Below are positions 51,086 through 61,063 of a DNA stretch of 64,000 bases, in pieces. The stretch comes from Candidatus Hermodarchaeota archaeon. GTDB taxonomy: Archaea; Asgardarchaeota; Hermodarchaeia; Hermodarchaeales; Hermodarchaeaceae. The stretch's first letter is position 1. Each line of letters begins with the position of its first letter. Both the position numbers and the translations under genes were made by a program. Under the pieces are notes generated by a model, which made no database searches, had not been told where the DNA came from, and worked only from the letters and a program-made list of their open reading frames with translations. The DNA lies in the NCBI GenBank assembly GCA_016839805.1, contig JAEOTO010000031.1, positions 62,001 to 126,000 of the forward strand, read 5' to 3'.

Positions 51086-52354
51086 ATGACACGTTTACAA
51101 TTAGACATGGTCATTTTAAACGCTGCAGAACTTCTCACGCTTGCAGGAGCAAGCCATACTCCTAAACTAGGCAAGGAAATGAATGAGTTGGGGATTATCG
51201 AAGATGGTGGTGTAGCGATCCGTGGGAACCAGATCGTAGCCGTGGATACCACGAAGAACATCAAACGTCTCGTCAAACCAGGAAGTCATCCACAGATTAT
51301 TGATGCGACAAATAAAACCGTTTTACCTGGCTTAATTGACCCTCACGCTCATCTAGCCTTCGCTGGGAGCCGAGAACGGGAATTTGTACAAAGACTTCAA
51401 GGCGCAACGTATATGGAAATCCTCGAAGCGGGTGGAGGAATCAACGTCACGGTCAAAGCTACCCATAAAGCTAGACGAAGCACCTTGGTTCGACTAAGTC
51501 AACAAATTTTGAATCGAATGCTCGAATATGGCACAACTACAGTTGAAGGAAAATCAGGTTATGGCTTAGATCCAAAACACGAATACAAACAATTGCTAGC
51601 TATCCGTGATTTGAACCTAATTCACCCTATTGATGTGGTACCCACGTTTATGGGAGCTCATGTCGTCCCACCGAAGTACAAGTATTGCTCCGAGGAGTAT
51701 GTCAAACTTGTTATGGAAAAGATGATTCCTACCGTGGCAAAAAAAGGGCTTGCGGAATTTTGTGATGTTTTTGCTGAACAAGACGTTTTCACAATCGATC
51801 AAGCACGGCGCATCCTCAATCAGGGTAAAAAATATGGGCTCATTCCAAAAGTGCATGCCGACGAGATGACTACACTTGGAGGAGCGGAATTAGCCGCAGA
51901 AGTCGGTGCAATATCCGCGGATCATCTCTTAAAAGTCTCGAATAAAGGGATCCAAGCCCTCGCAAAGGCACAAATTGTCGCGGTATTATTGCCCGCAACG
52001 GCGTTTGTACTCATGGAGAAGGAATATGCCCCCGCAAGGAAACTAATAGATGCAGGGGTTCCAATTGCTTTGGCCACCGATTTTAATCCTAATTGTATGA
52101 CAGAGTCAATGCAATTAGTAATGACCCTCGCTTGTTTGAATATGCGTATGACCCCGGCTGAAGCCATCTCAGCTGCAACGATTAATGCAGCCCATGCGAT
52201 AAATCGAACACATATTGTAGGAAGTTTGGAACCCAATAAACAAGCAGATATCCTAGTGGTGGATGCACCGAATCACGCTTATATTCCATACCATTTTGGT
52301 GTTAATCTGGTCAATACGGTCATTAAAAGTGGAAAAATCGCTTTTTCTTGTTAA
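51086..52354 (+). CDS. hutI: Imidazolonepropionase
   Basis: A 422-residue amidohydrolase, third enzyme of histidine degradation. Metal histidines are in GLIDPHAHLAFAGSRE, with MGAHVVPP, KVHADEMTTLGGAELAAEVGAISADH, and the catalytic aspartate in ATDFNPN. Starts ATG 51086 (a TTG at 51077 is in frame). Last gene of the hut operon; the T-rich 18-mer at 52369-52386 follows. Confidence 0.97.
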   Translation: MTRLQLDMVILNAAELLTLAGASHTPKLGKEMNELGIIEDGGVAIRGNQIVAVDTTKNIKRLVKPGSHPQIIDATNKTVLPGLIDPHAHLAFAGSREREFVQRLQGATYMEILEAGGGINVTVKATHKARRSTLVRLSQQILNRMLEYGTTTVEGKSGYGLDPKHEYKQLLAIRDLNLIHPIDVVPTFMGAHVVPPKYKYCSEEYVKLVMEKMIPTVAKKGLAEFCDVFAEQDVFTIDQARRILNQGKKYGLIPKVHADEMTTLGGAELAAEVGAISADHLLKVSNKGIQALAKAQIVAVLLPATAFVLMEKEYAPARKLIDAGVPIALATDFNPNCMTESMQLVMTLACLNMRMTPAEAISAATINAAHAINRTHIVGSLEPNKQADILVVDAPNHAYIPYHFGVNLVNTVIKSGKIAFSC

Positions 52355-52368
52355 TTAGCTGTTTTATG

Positions 52369-52386
52369 GTTTTTGTCGGTTTTTTC
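52369..52386 (+). terminator. T-rich terminator-like 18-mer after hutI
   Basis: GGTTTTTGTCGGTTTTTT, 15 bp after the hutI stop, identical to 35851-35868. Probably ends the hut operon transcript. Confidence 0.5.
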
Positions 52387-52552
52387 TTAACTATTTAGAA
52401 GAAACGAAGTATGATAATACAAAAACCTACGTTTTTCTATGCCAAGAACAATCCATTACACTTTATATCAAGTACTAGCCTATACACCCGCGAGGTACCT
52501 GGTTTCCAACGGATTCTAGGATTGAACAGAACTAGCGGGATATTACGAGATA

Positions 52553-52573
52553 CCTACCTCCATAAGGAGTAGG
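52553..52573 (+). promoter_or_regulatory. Hairpin in the leader of the small secreted protein gene
   Basis: CCTA-C-CTCC, loop ATAA, GGAG-TAGG forms an 8-bp hairpin with a single bulge, 63 bp before the start of the next gene. A leader structure of unknown role. Confidence 0.3.
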
Positions 52574-52635
52574 GAGCAGGCTTAATACCATGCATAATCT
52601 CCACAAAAAACCAAACCTCAAAACGAGGAAAAGAA

Positions 52636-53118
52636 ATGGATAAATCAAAGGCAACAAGAGTACTAATGATTACAGCGATCACCGTCGCGTTCATAGCAAT
52701 CGCACTTGCCCTCACCCCAAATACCACTTCAGTTAAAGGAACTGCCCCATCTTTATCCGGTATAGAACTTTGCAAGCACTTTGAATACACATACTTACTT
52801 GAAAGTGAAGGCTGGAAGGAAACCGATATTTACATTGAAGGTCTTGAAGTCTGGCTGTATAAGGCAGATTGCGGAAACCTAATTTGGGTTGGTACTACCG
52901 ATGAGATGGGTAACATCTGCTGGGATGGTTTAACTGAGGGCGGATATTACATCGAATATTGGTGGAATGGCGATTATTACAAGGAAAGCATTTACTTGTG
53001 CTGCAATGCAAGATATTGGGAGTTTGAAGACAACTATCTCCCGCCGAAAGGTAAAGACGGGGCCTTTTCTTCCTTTTCCTCTGAAGTGGCATCTCCAACT
53101 CGATTTTTACTGAGTTGA
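52636..53118 (+). CDS. Small exported protein with a B-type beta domain
   Basis: A 160-residue protein with an N-terminal signal or anchor (VLMITAITVAFIAIALAL). The exported part contains WLYKADCGNLIWVGTTDEMG and ICWDGLTEGGYYIEYWWNGD, a pattern like the Cna-B/SpaA-type beta sandwich (YxxY with a glycine turn), with cysteines at 46, 85, 101 and about 123-124. The C-terminus is serine-rich. Nothing shows an enzyme; surface role likely. Confidence 0.7.
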   Translation: MDKSKATRVLMITAITVAFIAIALALTPNTTSVKGTAPSLSGIELCKHFEYTYLLESEGWKETDIYIEGLEVWLYKADCGNLIWVGTTDEMGNICWDGLTEGGYYIEYWWNGDYYKESIYLCCNARYWEFEDNYLPPKGKDGAFSSFSSEVASPTRFLLS

Positions 53119-53186
53119 GAGATGCTTTATTCTTTTTTTAAAAAAAATTCATCTTGAGATAATTTTTCAGGAGTATTTTTTGATTA

Positions 53187-53636
53187 TCATTTCGTTTCAA
53201 CTGGAATAGTCAAATGATGTGGACCTGAACGCAGTATCTCCTGACCCTTCTTATTGGACCCGATAATTAAAAATTCGATTTGCAGGTGGGGTGTTCTCGA
53301 TAGAGCGAGGTGTGGGCGATAGTGGAATGGGAAAGTTAGCTTCGTTGTAACATGGCTGCCGATTCCCTTTCCGACCGCCTTCTGAAGAGTTTCTTTTGTG
53401 TGTTTTATTCGGCTCTTCCCAATCATTTGCGAGCTTATTGATTTGAATTGGAGCAACTTTGATGATGATCTAACCTTAACTTGAATATGAAGAAAGGATT
53501 CAGAAATATTTTTTATCGTAAATTGAATTTGGGAACGGATAATTCGTCGTCTGGGCCATTTTTTTAGCCTTGGCATTGAAATTGCCCAACTAATCATACC
53601 TTCACATGTACCTTGTTTGTAGAAGATAGGGTTCAC
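53187..53636 (-). CDS. Hypothetical beta-rich protein (uncertain)
   Basis: A 149-residue frame without recognised family. Alternating strands such as SQIQFTIKNISESFLHIQVK and LQIEFLIIGSNKKGQEI look like a beta sandwich, which favours a real gene; basic composition and an unclear start argue against it. The start may be later, at one of the internal methionines (MISWAISMPRL). Treat as tentative. Confidence 0.4.
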   Translation of the reverse strand: MNPIFYKQGTCEGMISWAISMPRLKKWPRRRIIRSQIQFTIKNISESFLHIQVKVRSSSKLLQFKSISSQMIGKSRIKHTKETLQKAVGKGIGSHVTTKLTFPFHYRPHLALSRTPHLQIEFLIIGSNKKGQEILRSGPHHLTIPVETK

Positions 53637-53927
53637 CCCGATTTTCCCAAAGGTATATTCTGCCTAATTTAACTATAAATAGATTAATTTGTGTTAGCAA
53701 TGGGCGTTAGATGCGATTCTGGTATTATATGCCATCAAAGGGGGAAAGCTCTCTAAAAAATCCTGAAATATTATTGGTTTTAAAATATTTTATCGAATAA
53801 CCGCATTTATTTGGAAAATATTATCGTTTCACTTCAATACAGTGGAAAATAAGGTTAAAATCAAACGCAAAGCCTTTTACCCTGTAAGCGTGCATAATTC
53901 GGAACAAGGTTTCCGAGGGATTTCACG
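53637..53927. other. AT-rich intergenic region before the giant surface protein
   Basis: 291 bp with no open frame of note on the plus strand; contains AT runs that could hold the promoter of the giant gene (for example TTTTAAAATATTTTATCG near 53780). No RNA or repeat seen. Confidence 0.5.
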
Positions 53928-56900
53928 ATGCGGGTCTCTAACTCGTGCAAGTACGCGATAATATTAGCCATCATTATATTCCTTACAATTCCATTAACAT
54001 CGTTTAATGGCACCATGTTCTTAAACAACACTACTGATTTGGCTTCAACAAATTTAAACATGAGAAGAGCGCCGATTCTACCAGGACCCGATTTAGGCAT
54101 ATCCAATTGGACCTCCAATCGATTTCAGAACCCAGAGTTCGAAGATTGGACTACTCCAACTGAATGTGACGGATGGGATAAGGTTACTAGTCCGGATCGC
54201 TTCCACTGGGCGGCACAAACCCCATATCCGGTAAATGAAGGAACCTACTCAGGTGGAGTGCAGATCAGAGATACAACTGCCACAGCAGACCTAAAACTGA
54301 TGCAAAACTCCATTGGTGCAGATATGTCAAATCTTAGCCTCTCCTTTGATTGGTACTTAGATCAGGTTAGCGATCCCTCTGTGGATTTCCTAAGACTTGA
54401 AATTATAATCGTGGATACTGGACCAGGTCCTGATTACAATATCTATTATTACCTAAATGATACCGCCGTTGGATTTTTCAATCAGACCCTCGTCGCTCAT
54501 TATATCATTAATGATCCACCCCATCAATGGAACCTCTTCAGTCGTAATATTACAGACGATTTTGTACAGGTTCCATCATTTCCTGGGTCAGTTTGGTCAT
54601 CGCTTGAAGTGGATGAAGTTAATATCTGGATGAGGGCCGCAGACCAGTCCACACAGTATGTTCGTGTTTTTATTGACGATATGCGATTGATCAATGCGAC
54701 CAATAACCATGGATGGGTTAACCAGACAATACGCAACGGTAACTTTGAGACCGGCGATCTAACTGATTGGAGTTTTGAATCGCCTAATACGAATCAAGGG
54801 TTTATAGAAAGTAGCACAACTGCGATTTCAGGAACTTTAAGTGCTAACGTCACAGCGAACTCGTTAGGGAATGAGAGCTTCGTTTATTTCCTCGATGCTC
54901 CAGAAGCTCGATTAACTAGTTTGAACCCAGGCATTATAAAGTTTCAATGGCATCTTGAACTTCAAAATCCCAACGAAAACACTCTGGCTTTAATTCATTT
55001 AAGGTGTCATGACGGAATTAGCAGTGTTCACATATATTATCTTCTGACATATTATATGGAAGTTAGTCCCTACCAAAATACGACAAATCAACTTGCTATT
55101 CACGTCGATAATTTCAACACCACAGGTAGCTGGAACTCCTTTGCACGTAACATATGGAACGACGCTATAGGGTCCTTTTCCGGAAACGAAGTTCACGTCG
55201 ATTTCTTTGAAATAGAAGTTCATGCCGAAGGGTACAATTCACAAACAGAACTCTTAATTGACCAATCCTCTCTCCGAGCGGCAGCAATTAATGGAGCTGG
55301 TTTCGAAGACCAACCCGCTGTAGGTTCACGCGTTCGGGGCTGGTATCGAACGTATTCAACTTTTCTTGTTACTGATGAAACACAAGCTGATGGTGGGCTT
55401 AAAGCAGCCAACTTGACGTTAGAAAGCGGATCCTTTAATCTCTATCAGACCATGCAATGGAGACCATTGAATGCTACACGGGAAACCTACTTAGATGTAA
55501 TGTGGAACATCAACGATACTGTAGCAGCGAATCAAGTTTGGTTCCGCCTTTCATTAAATGATGGAACCGAACTTAATTACTACATGAATGGACCAGCAGA
55601 GGGCTCCAACTCAAGTACGGAAGCCCACTTCAATGTCACCAGTTTTGGCACCACTGGTTCGTGGATTCAAATGCACCGTGATCTCAATCACGATTATGAA
55701 TCCGTTTTCGGTTCATTGCCCAATACCAGGATGGAAAGACTTTCCCTTCGAGCCGATACTGCAGGAGGTGGTCGACTAGAAATCCTTTTCGATGACTTAT
55801 ACATGTATGATGATCCTGCACCACGCATTACCAATGTTGCCCATGATCCTGTTAACCCTGGTATACTTCAAGATGTGAACGTGACCGCCGAAGTTGTGGA
55901 TCAAGACCTTACTCTTGTCGAACTGGATTATCGCGTCTATATTGGCAGTTGGAGTGGTTGGACGAATATCGAGATGGACTACTTAGCTGGTGATACATAT
56001 AATGCCACCATTCCGGGACAAGTATCAGGTGCAGTTGTCCAATATAATATCTCAGCGACGGATGCATGGGGATTGACAATTGTCTCCTTGGATAATGGCA
56101 ACCCGTGGAGTTATACAGTTGAAGATGTAGACCCACCAAGTATCAATAGTGTTGAGCAAGATCCTACAACAGTAAGGTACACCAATACAGTTGATGTCAC
56201 GGCAAATGTGACGGATGGGGGACTTGTTTCTAGTGTCAAGTTATTCTATACCACAAATGGATGGACAACCTCCGATAATTTCACAATGACTCATACTACC
56301 GGAGACCTTTTTGAAGCTACGATACCAATGCAGAGCTATGGGACCACAGTCCAATATTATATCAATGCCACTGATTCAGCAGATAATTGGACTGTTGATG
56401 ATAATGGGGGCAGTTATTACAGCTATACCGTCATTGATGACATAGATCCGGTTATAAGCGATGTAAGTCATTCTCCGGACCCTGTGGAATATGATGATTC
56501 ACCAATTACCATTACCTGCACTGTTTCCGATCCAGGAAGTGGAGTTGTCACAGTTACATTATATTACAGCACCGATGGATGGGCTTCCTCGAATCCCGTT
56601 ATCATGACAGGTACAGACACCTATACTGGAAATATTCCGGGTCCATATGCCACGGGAACAACTGTCTTGTATAACATCTCAGCCACTGATGGAGCAGGTA
56701 ATTCATTTCTCGATGACAATGGCGGGATTTCATACAGCTTCGCTGTTGAAGATAATACAGACCCACAAATTACTAATGTGGGTCATTCTCCAGATCCTGT
56801 GGAAGCTGATGATGTAGACGTGACCGTGAGTTGTGATGTTATAGACCCAGGTAGCGGAGTCAACACTGTCACTCTGTGGTACCGACTTGATGGGGGTACT

Positions 56901-59021
56901 TGGACCTTATTAGTAATGACACACACCACTGGTGACCAATATCAGGTTGATATTCCTGCCCAATCATTTGGAACTTTTGTCGAATATTATATTGTGGCAA
57001 CAGATAATGCAGCCAATAGTGCAACAGAGGACAATGGCGGCAGCTATTACAGTTATACTGTTACAGATGCGACACCACCATTGATTTCTAGTGTCAGTCA
57101 TACACCGACACCTGTTGAATACTCTGACAGCCCAGTAGTCGGGTGTGATGTCACGGACACTGGTAGTGGTGTCAACACAGTTATCCTCTACTACCGGGTG
57201 AACGGCGGTAGTTGGTTTCAAGTGATAATGGGCTACACCACAGGCGACCGCTATGAGGGGACTATCCCCATGCAGTCTTGGAATGACATCGTGCAGTTTT
57301 ATATCAATGCCACCGATAACATGGACAACTGGACTGTGGATGACGATGGCGGCAGCTATTATAGTTATACGGTTCAGGACAATACCGAACCCATTATCAA
57401 TAATATAGACCGAACTCCTAACAATGTTGAATACACCGATACTCCAGTAGTGAGTTGTGATGCTTCCGATGTGGGAAGTGACATCAATCAAGTCCGATTA
57501 CGATATCGAATCAATGGTGGTGCGTGGACATGGGTAACCATGACTCACACAACAGGTGACACCTATGAATACACGCTTTCCCTCTATGGCTATGACACGC
57601 TGGTTGAGTACTATTTTGAAGCCCGGGATAATGCCTTGAATGTCGCAATCGATGACAACGGTGGAAGTTACTACAGCTATCGTGTTGGTGACTACACCGA
57701 TCCAGGTATTAGCAATGTTGATCAGACACCCACCATTGTCGAGTACGATGATAGCCCTGTAGCAGGTTGTGATGTCACCGATGCAGGAAGCGGTATTAGC
57801 ACCGTCGTCTTATACTACCGCGTTGATGGCGCTGGATGGCTCCAAGTAGTGATGAGTCACACTGGAGGTGATCACTATGAAGCCTCGATACCCATCCAGA
57901 GTTGGAACAGCGATGTCGATTATTACGTGAACGCAACCGATGTCGCAGGGAACTGGGTAGTCGATGATGACGGGGGAGCTTACTACAGCTACACTGTCGT
58001 GGACAACACCGACCCCATAATCAGTGGCGTAAGTCACACTCCACTGGTCGTCACTCCCTTTGATCCTGCAGTGGTTGGGTGTGATGTATCCGAACTAGGT
58101 AGCGGAGTTAGTTCAGTCCAATTACATTATCGTGTCGACGGAGGCACTTGGATTATTGTTGTTATGAGTCATACCACTGGCGACCACTATGAAGGTACTA
58201 TTCCGGCGCAGGTATTGGACAGTTTCGTTGAATATTATGTCAATGCAACGGACAATGCTGCAAATAACGCTGTTGACGATAATGGTGGTACCTACTATAC
58301 CTATACGGTGGGTGATACAGTCTCGCCTGAAATTTCCAATGTAGGTCATTCTCCTTCACCTGTTGAGTATGATGATAGTCCAGTTGTAAGCTGTGATGTC
58401 GTTGATATCGGGAGTTCCATTGCAAGTGTAGTGTTAGCCTACAGGCTAGATGGAGGAGCATGGGCTTATGTCTCGATGACACACACCACTGGTGACCGCT
58501 ACGAATACACGCTTCCAATACTATCCCTGGGAACTTTGGTTGAGTATTTCATTAACGCGACCGACATCATGGATAATTGGATTGTGGATGACAATGGCGG
58601 CAGCTATTACAGTTATAGTGTGATTGATACCACGGACCCATCAGTGAGCATTACTTCACCTGATGCGGATGCCATTGTAGCTGGGTTAATCACTATTGCA
58701 ATGAGTGCCACGGATCCTGGTAGTGGAATCGCTCGAATCGAAATATTCGTAGATGGCACCGAAGTTGCTGAGCTCACAAGTCAACCGTTTAATTATTCGT
58801 GGAATACAATGCTGGTGCTGGATGGGGAGCATACTATTACAGTGACTGCGTATGACTATGCGGATAATCAAGCCACAGATTCGATTGATATTGTCGTTCT
58901 TAATTTCCCAACTTTTCCGTCACCCGTCCTAGTTTTTGCCTTCGTGGCAATAGTTCTCACTCTTGTGATTGCCCTCGTTGGTGTTCTCGTGTACAGGCGT
59001 CGAAGAAAAAAAACTAGCTGA
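53928..59021 (+). CDS. Giant repeat-containing surface protein (1697 aa)
   Basis: A 1697-residue exported protein: signal segment (residues about 10-28, AIILAIIIFLTIPLTSF), then three related modules of about 190 residues (starting near 40, 267 and 455; each with NPEFEDW, NGNFETG or GAGFEDQ and D-W-x-F motifs, resembling galactose-binding/CBM-like sandwiches), then nine Ig-like repeats of about 104 residues from residue 628 (hallmarks VEYDDSPVV, SCDV, GSGV, DDNGGSYYSYTV), a tenth Big_7-like module (about 1567-1660), a C-terminal membrane helix and the basic tail RRRRKK. Many N-x-S/T sequons suggest glycosylation. Likely an adhesin or S-layer component. Nothing enzymatic. Confidence 0.9.
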   Translation: MRVSNSCKYAIILAIIIFLTIPLTSFNGTMFLNNTTDLASTNLNMRRAPILPGPDLGISNWTSNRFQNPEFEDWTTPTECDGWDKVTSPDRFHWAAQTPYPVNEGTYSGGVQIRDTTATADLKLMQNSIGADMSNLSLSFDWYLDQVSDPSVDFLRLEIIIVDTGPGPDYNIYYYLNDTAVGFFNQTLVAHYIINDPPHQWNLFSRNITDDFVQVPSFPGSVWSSLEVDEVNIWMRAADQSTQYVRVFIDDMRLINATNNHGWVNQTIRNGNFETGDLTDWSFESPNTNQGFIESSTTAISGTLSANVTANSLGNESFVYFLDAPEARLTSLNPGIIKFQWHLELQNPNENTLALIHLRCHDGISSVHIYYLLTYYMEVSPYQNTTNQLAIHVDNFNTTGSWNSFARNIWNDAIGSFSGNEVHVDFFEIEVHAEGYNSQTELLIDQSSLRAAAINGAGFEDQPAVGSRVRGWYRTYSTFLVTDETQADGGLKAANLTLESGSFNLYQTMQWRPLNATRETYLDVMWNINDTVAANQVWFRLSLNDGTELNYYMNGPAEGSNSSTEAHFNVTSFGTTGSWIQMHRDLNHDYESVFGSLPNTRMERLSLRADTAGGGRLEILFDDLYMYDDPAPRITNVAHDPVNPGILQDVNVTAEVVDQDLTLVELDYRVYIGSWSGWTNIEMDYLAGDTYNATIPGQVSGAVVQYNISATDAWGLTIVSLDNGNPWSYTVEDVDPPSINSVEQDPTTVRYTNTVDVTANVTDGGLVSSVKLFYTTNGWTTSDNFTMTHTTGDLFEATIPMQSYGTTVQYYINATDSADNWTVDDNGGSYYSYTVIDDIDPVISDVSHSPDPVEYDDSPITITCTVSDPGSGVVTVTLYYSTDGWASSNPVIMTGTDTYTGNIPGPYATGTTVLYNISATDGAGNSFLDDNGGISYSFAVEDNTDPQITNVGHSPDPVEADDVDVTVSCDVIDPGSGVNTVTLWYRLDGGTWTLLVMTHTTGDQYQVDIPAQSFGTFVEYYIVATDNAANSATEDNGGSYYSYTVTDATPPLISSVSHTPTPVEYSDSPVVGCDVTDTGSGVNTVILYYRVNGGSWFQVIMGYTTGDRYEGTIPMQSWNDIVQFYINATDNMDNWTVDDDGGSYYSYTVQDNTEPIINNIDRTPNNVEYTDTPVVSCDASDVGSDINQVRLRYRINGGAWTWVTMTHTTGDTYEYTLSLYGYDTLVEYYFEARDNALNVAIDDNGGSYYSYRVGDYTDPGISNVDQTPTIVEYDDSPVAGCDVTDAGSGISTVVLYYRVDGAGWLQVVMSHTGGDHYEASIPIQSWNSDVDYYVNATDVAGNWVVDDDGGAYYSYTVVDNTDPIISGVSHTPLVVTPFDPAVVGCDVSELGSGVSSVQLHYRVDGGTWIIVVMSHTTGDHYEGTIPAQVLDSFVEYYVNATDNAANNAVDDNGGTYYTYTVGDTVSPEISNVGHSPSPVEYDDSPVVSCDVVDIGSSIASVVLAYRLDGGAWAYVSMTHTTGDRYEYTLPILSLGTLVEYFINATDIMDNWIVDDNGGSYYSYSVIDTTDPSVSITSPDADAIVAGLITIAMSATDPGSGIARIEIFVDGTEVAELTSQPFNYSWNTMLVLDGEHTITVTAYDYADNQATDSIDIVVLNFPTFPSPVLVFAFVAIVLTLVIALVGVLVYRRRRKKTS
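55811..58630 (+). repeat. Nine tandem about 312-bp repeats (Ig-like modules)
   Basis: Module boundaries are near 55811, 56124, 56436, 56751, 57067, 57378, 57690, 58001, 58314 and 58626, spaced 311-316 bp. Each encodes a domain ending in a GGSYYSYTV-like strand. The later copies are more alike than the first two, suggesting recent duplications. Confidence 0.85.
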
Positions 59022-59079
59022 AAAGCCTAGCTCACGCTGGGCGCCTATTCCTTTTTAATGGCTACGGGTAGGTCATCTG

Positions 59080-60933
59080 CTAAAACTTGAAGCCTTTCAC
59101 TTGTGTACGAGTCGATTCAATTATTTGACGTGTGTGTACAAGCTGCCAAATCCGGTTGATATCTTGATGCACTAAGAAGTCGTGGGATAACCGATCCTTG
59201 CTTGTTTTATTCCGTTCGGTGTATCGGGGAACGACTTTTCTAATAACGTCATATGTAATTTGTGAACCAAGCCCGAGGGTTATGGGTTTTCCTAATCTGC
59301 GGATATCGATTCCTTGGATGGCACAGAGCAATTCGATGGCAATGATATGTTCCACATTGGATACGATTTCACGTGCTTGTCTGGCGGAGATTGTGCCCAT
59401 GCTGACATGATCTTCCTGGTTGGCTGCCGTGGGAATAGAGGTAATACTTGCCGGTGTGCAGAGGGTCTGACATTCAGCCAAGAGAGCCGCCGCAGTGATG
59501 TGAGCAAGACCTAGACCAAAATAGACTCCTTGATCTGCAAGTGTTGGATGCACTAGAAGAAGGGGAAGCCCATTACTCAGTTTATTATCGATTAATCTTG
59601 CGATGCGGCGTTCAGCAATGCTTGCAATACTAGTTATGGCGATACCAAGAAAGTCCATAGCCAAGGCAATTGGTTGACCGTGAAAGTTTCCTCCAGAAAG
59701 AAATGTCTTTGAGGTAGGAAAAATCAGTGGATTATCAGTTGCTGAATTCATCTCAATAGTAATGGTTTGTTCGGCAAATAAGATAGCATCTCGGACTGCA
59801 CCTAACACCTGGGGTGTACATCGGATTGAGTAGGCATCCTGTACACGCCGAGTTTTTTGAGCCATCTCGATAGCCGCATCAATCGCTTGAGGAGAAACAC
59901 CCAGTGTCTTAAGGTGTTTTATGACGCGATTTCGTTTTGCCTTCAAGAGATTTGCCGACTTTGGTGGTTCAACTGGTATTTGTTGATCGATTGCGAGAAT
60001 TGTGTGGATGGTTTCGCTCAGGATTGATTCTAAAGCTTCATGTTCTTCTTGGGAGTCCTGGGGAAGTGTGTCATGAAAGTGACTTGTTGCTTTTTCTGCT
60101 TCATCTGCACGTTGTTGAGAGGTTAGCACTTGTGTGCTTCCCGTGAGGAGCGAGGTGAGGTTTTGTGCTGTTTGTAGTTGTCCAGAATGTGGTCGTAATT
60201 GATTTATGCGCGGATCAAAGGCATCAAGAACTCCTTCGAGAGCTTCAATTGATAGGGCCGCAGCGATTTCCGCCGTTCCGAGAAGAGCTTTGGCATCGGA
60301 TATAGCTAGCGCGGCAAGTGCAGTCATAATTTGGGTGCCATTGATGAGTGCAATTCCCTCTTTGGCTTCTAATTGAATTGGTTTAAGACCCGCTCGTTTC
60401 AAAGCCTCTGCTCCAGGGAGGATTTCCCCATTATATTCGGCTTCTCCTTCACCAAGAAGAACTAGAACCATATGAGAGAGCGGGGCCAAGTCACCACTTG
60501 CACCCACAGAGCCCTTTTCGGGTATTATGGGGTGCACTCCGTTGTTAAGAAGGTCAACGAGGAGCTGTAATGTTGAGAGTTGAATTCCCGAATGTCCTTT
60601 TACCAGCGTATTAGCTCGAAGTAGCATGGCAGCGCGAACCACTTCTATGGGAAGTGGTGCCCCAACTCCAGCTGAGTGACTGATGATGAGGTTGTGTTGC
60701 AATTTTCGGGCTTTATCACTAGAGACAATAACTTCACTGAAGGGTCCAAAACCGGTTGTTACACCGTAAATAACCTCTCCAGATTCCATCCATTGTTGAA
60801 CTAGTTTTGCTGCTCTTTCAACTTTAACCTTAGCTTTGGGCGATATAGACACATTTCCTCCATTACGTGCTATGGTAACTAATTGCTCAATCGTAAGAGT
60901 TTCACCATCAAGTTCGATTTTTTTTCTGCTCAT
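59080..60933 (-). CDS. hutH: Histidine ammonia-lyase with a 90-residue insertion
   Basis: A 617-residue histidase (usually about 510). The MIO cofactor motif is present in KGSVGASGDLAPLSH, with YGVTTGFGPFS and SATDNPLIF. Between LTGSTQVLTSQ and RVQDAYSIRCTPQV (about residues 276-366 counted from the longest frame) there is an extra segment of about 90 residues, rich in Glu/His/Gln and lysine, absent from typical HutH. It deaminates histidine to urocanate. The start at 60933 has GGTGAAGAAG just upstream; ATG 60945 is also open. It lies about 9 kb from the other hut genes and on the opposite strand. Confidence 0.95.
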   Translation of the reverse strand: MSRKKIELDGETLTIEQLVTIARNGGNVSISPKAKVKVERAAKLVQQWMESGEVIYGVTTGFGPFSEVIVSSDKARKLQHNLIISHSAGVGAPLPIEVVRAAMLLRANTLVKGHSGIQLSTLQLLVDLLNNGVHPIIPEKGSVGASGDLAPLSHMVLVLLGEGEAEYNGEILPGAEALKRAGLKPIQLEAKEGIALINGTQIMTALAALAISDAKALLGTAEIAAALSIEALEGVLDAFDPRINQLRPHSGQLQTAQNLTSLLTGSTQVLTSQQRADEAEKATSHFHDTLPQDSQEEHEALESILSETIHTILAIDQQIPVEPPKSANLLKAKRNRVIKHLKTLGVSPQAIDAAIEMAQKTRRVQDAYSIRCTPQVLGAVRDAILFAEQTITIEMNSATDNPLIFPTSKTFLSGGNFHGQPIALAMDFLGIAITSIASIAERRIARLIDNKLSNGLPLLLVHPTLADQGVYFGLGLAHITAAALLAECQTLCTPASITSIPTAANQEDHVSMGTISARQAREIVSNVEHIIAIELLCAIQGIDIRRLGKPITLGLGSQITYDVIRKVVPRYTERNKTSKDRLSHDFLVHQDINRIWQLVHTRQIIESTRTQVKGFKF

Positions 60934-61063
60934 CTTCTTCACCATTTTGATACTGCTTGCCTTACATCACTAGGTAAAAAGGTTTCATCCTACAAGATTA
61001 TGGTCTTTTTAGTGATTAATTCTTCTTGAAGTAAAAAATAAGCGTTCCCTAGAAATAGGAGTA

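Noticed and set aside
56964-57491. Histidine/isoleucine-rich minus-strand frame inside the giant repeat gene
   Set aside because: Antisense of the repeats; similar shadows occur in several copies, as expected from the repeated plus-strand sequence.
55811-58630. CRISPR-like or satellite array in the about 312-bp repeats
   Set aside because: The repeats are in frame within one long coding sequence and vary mainly at third codon positions, so they are protein modules.
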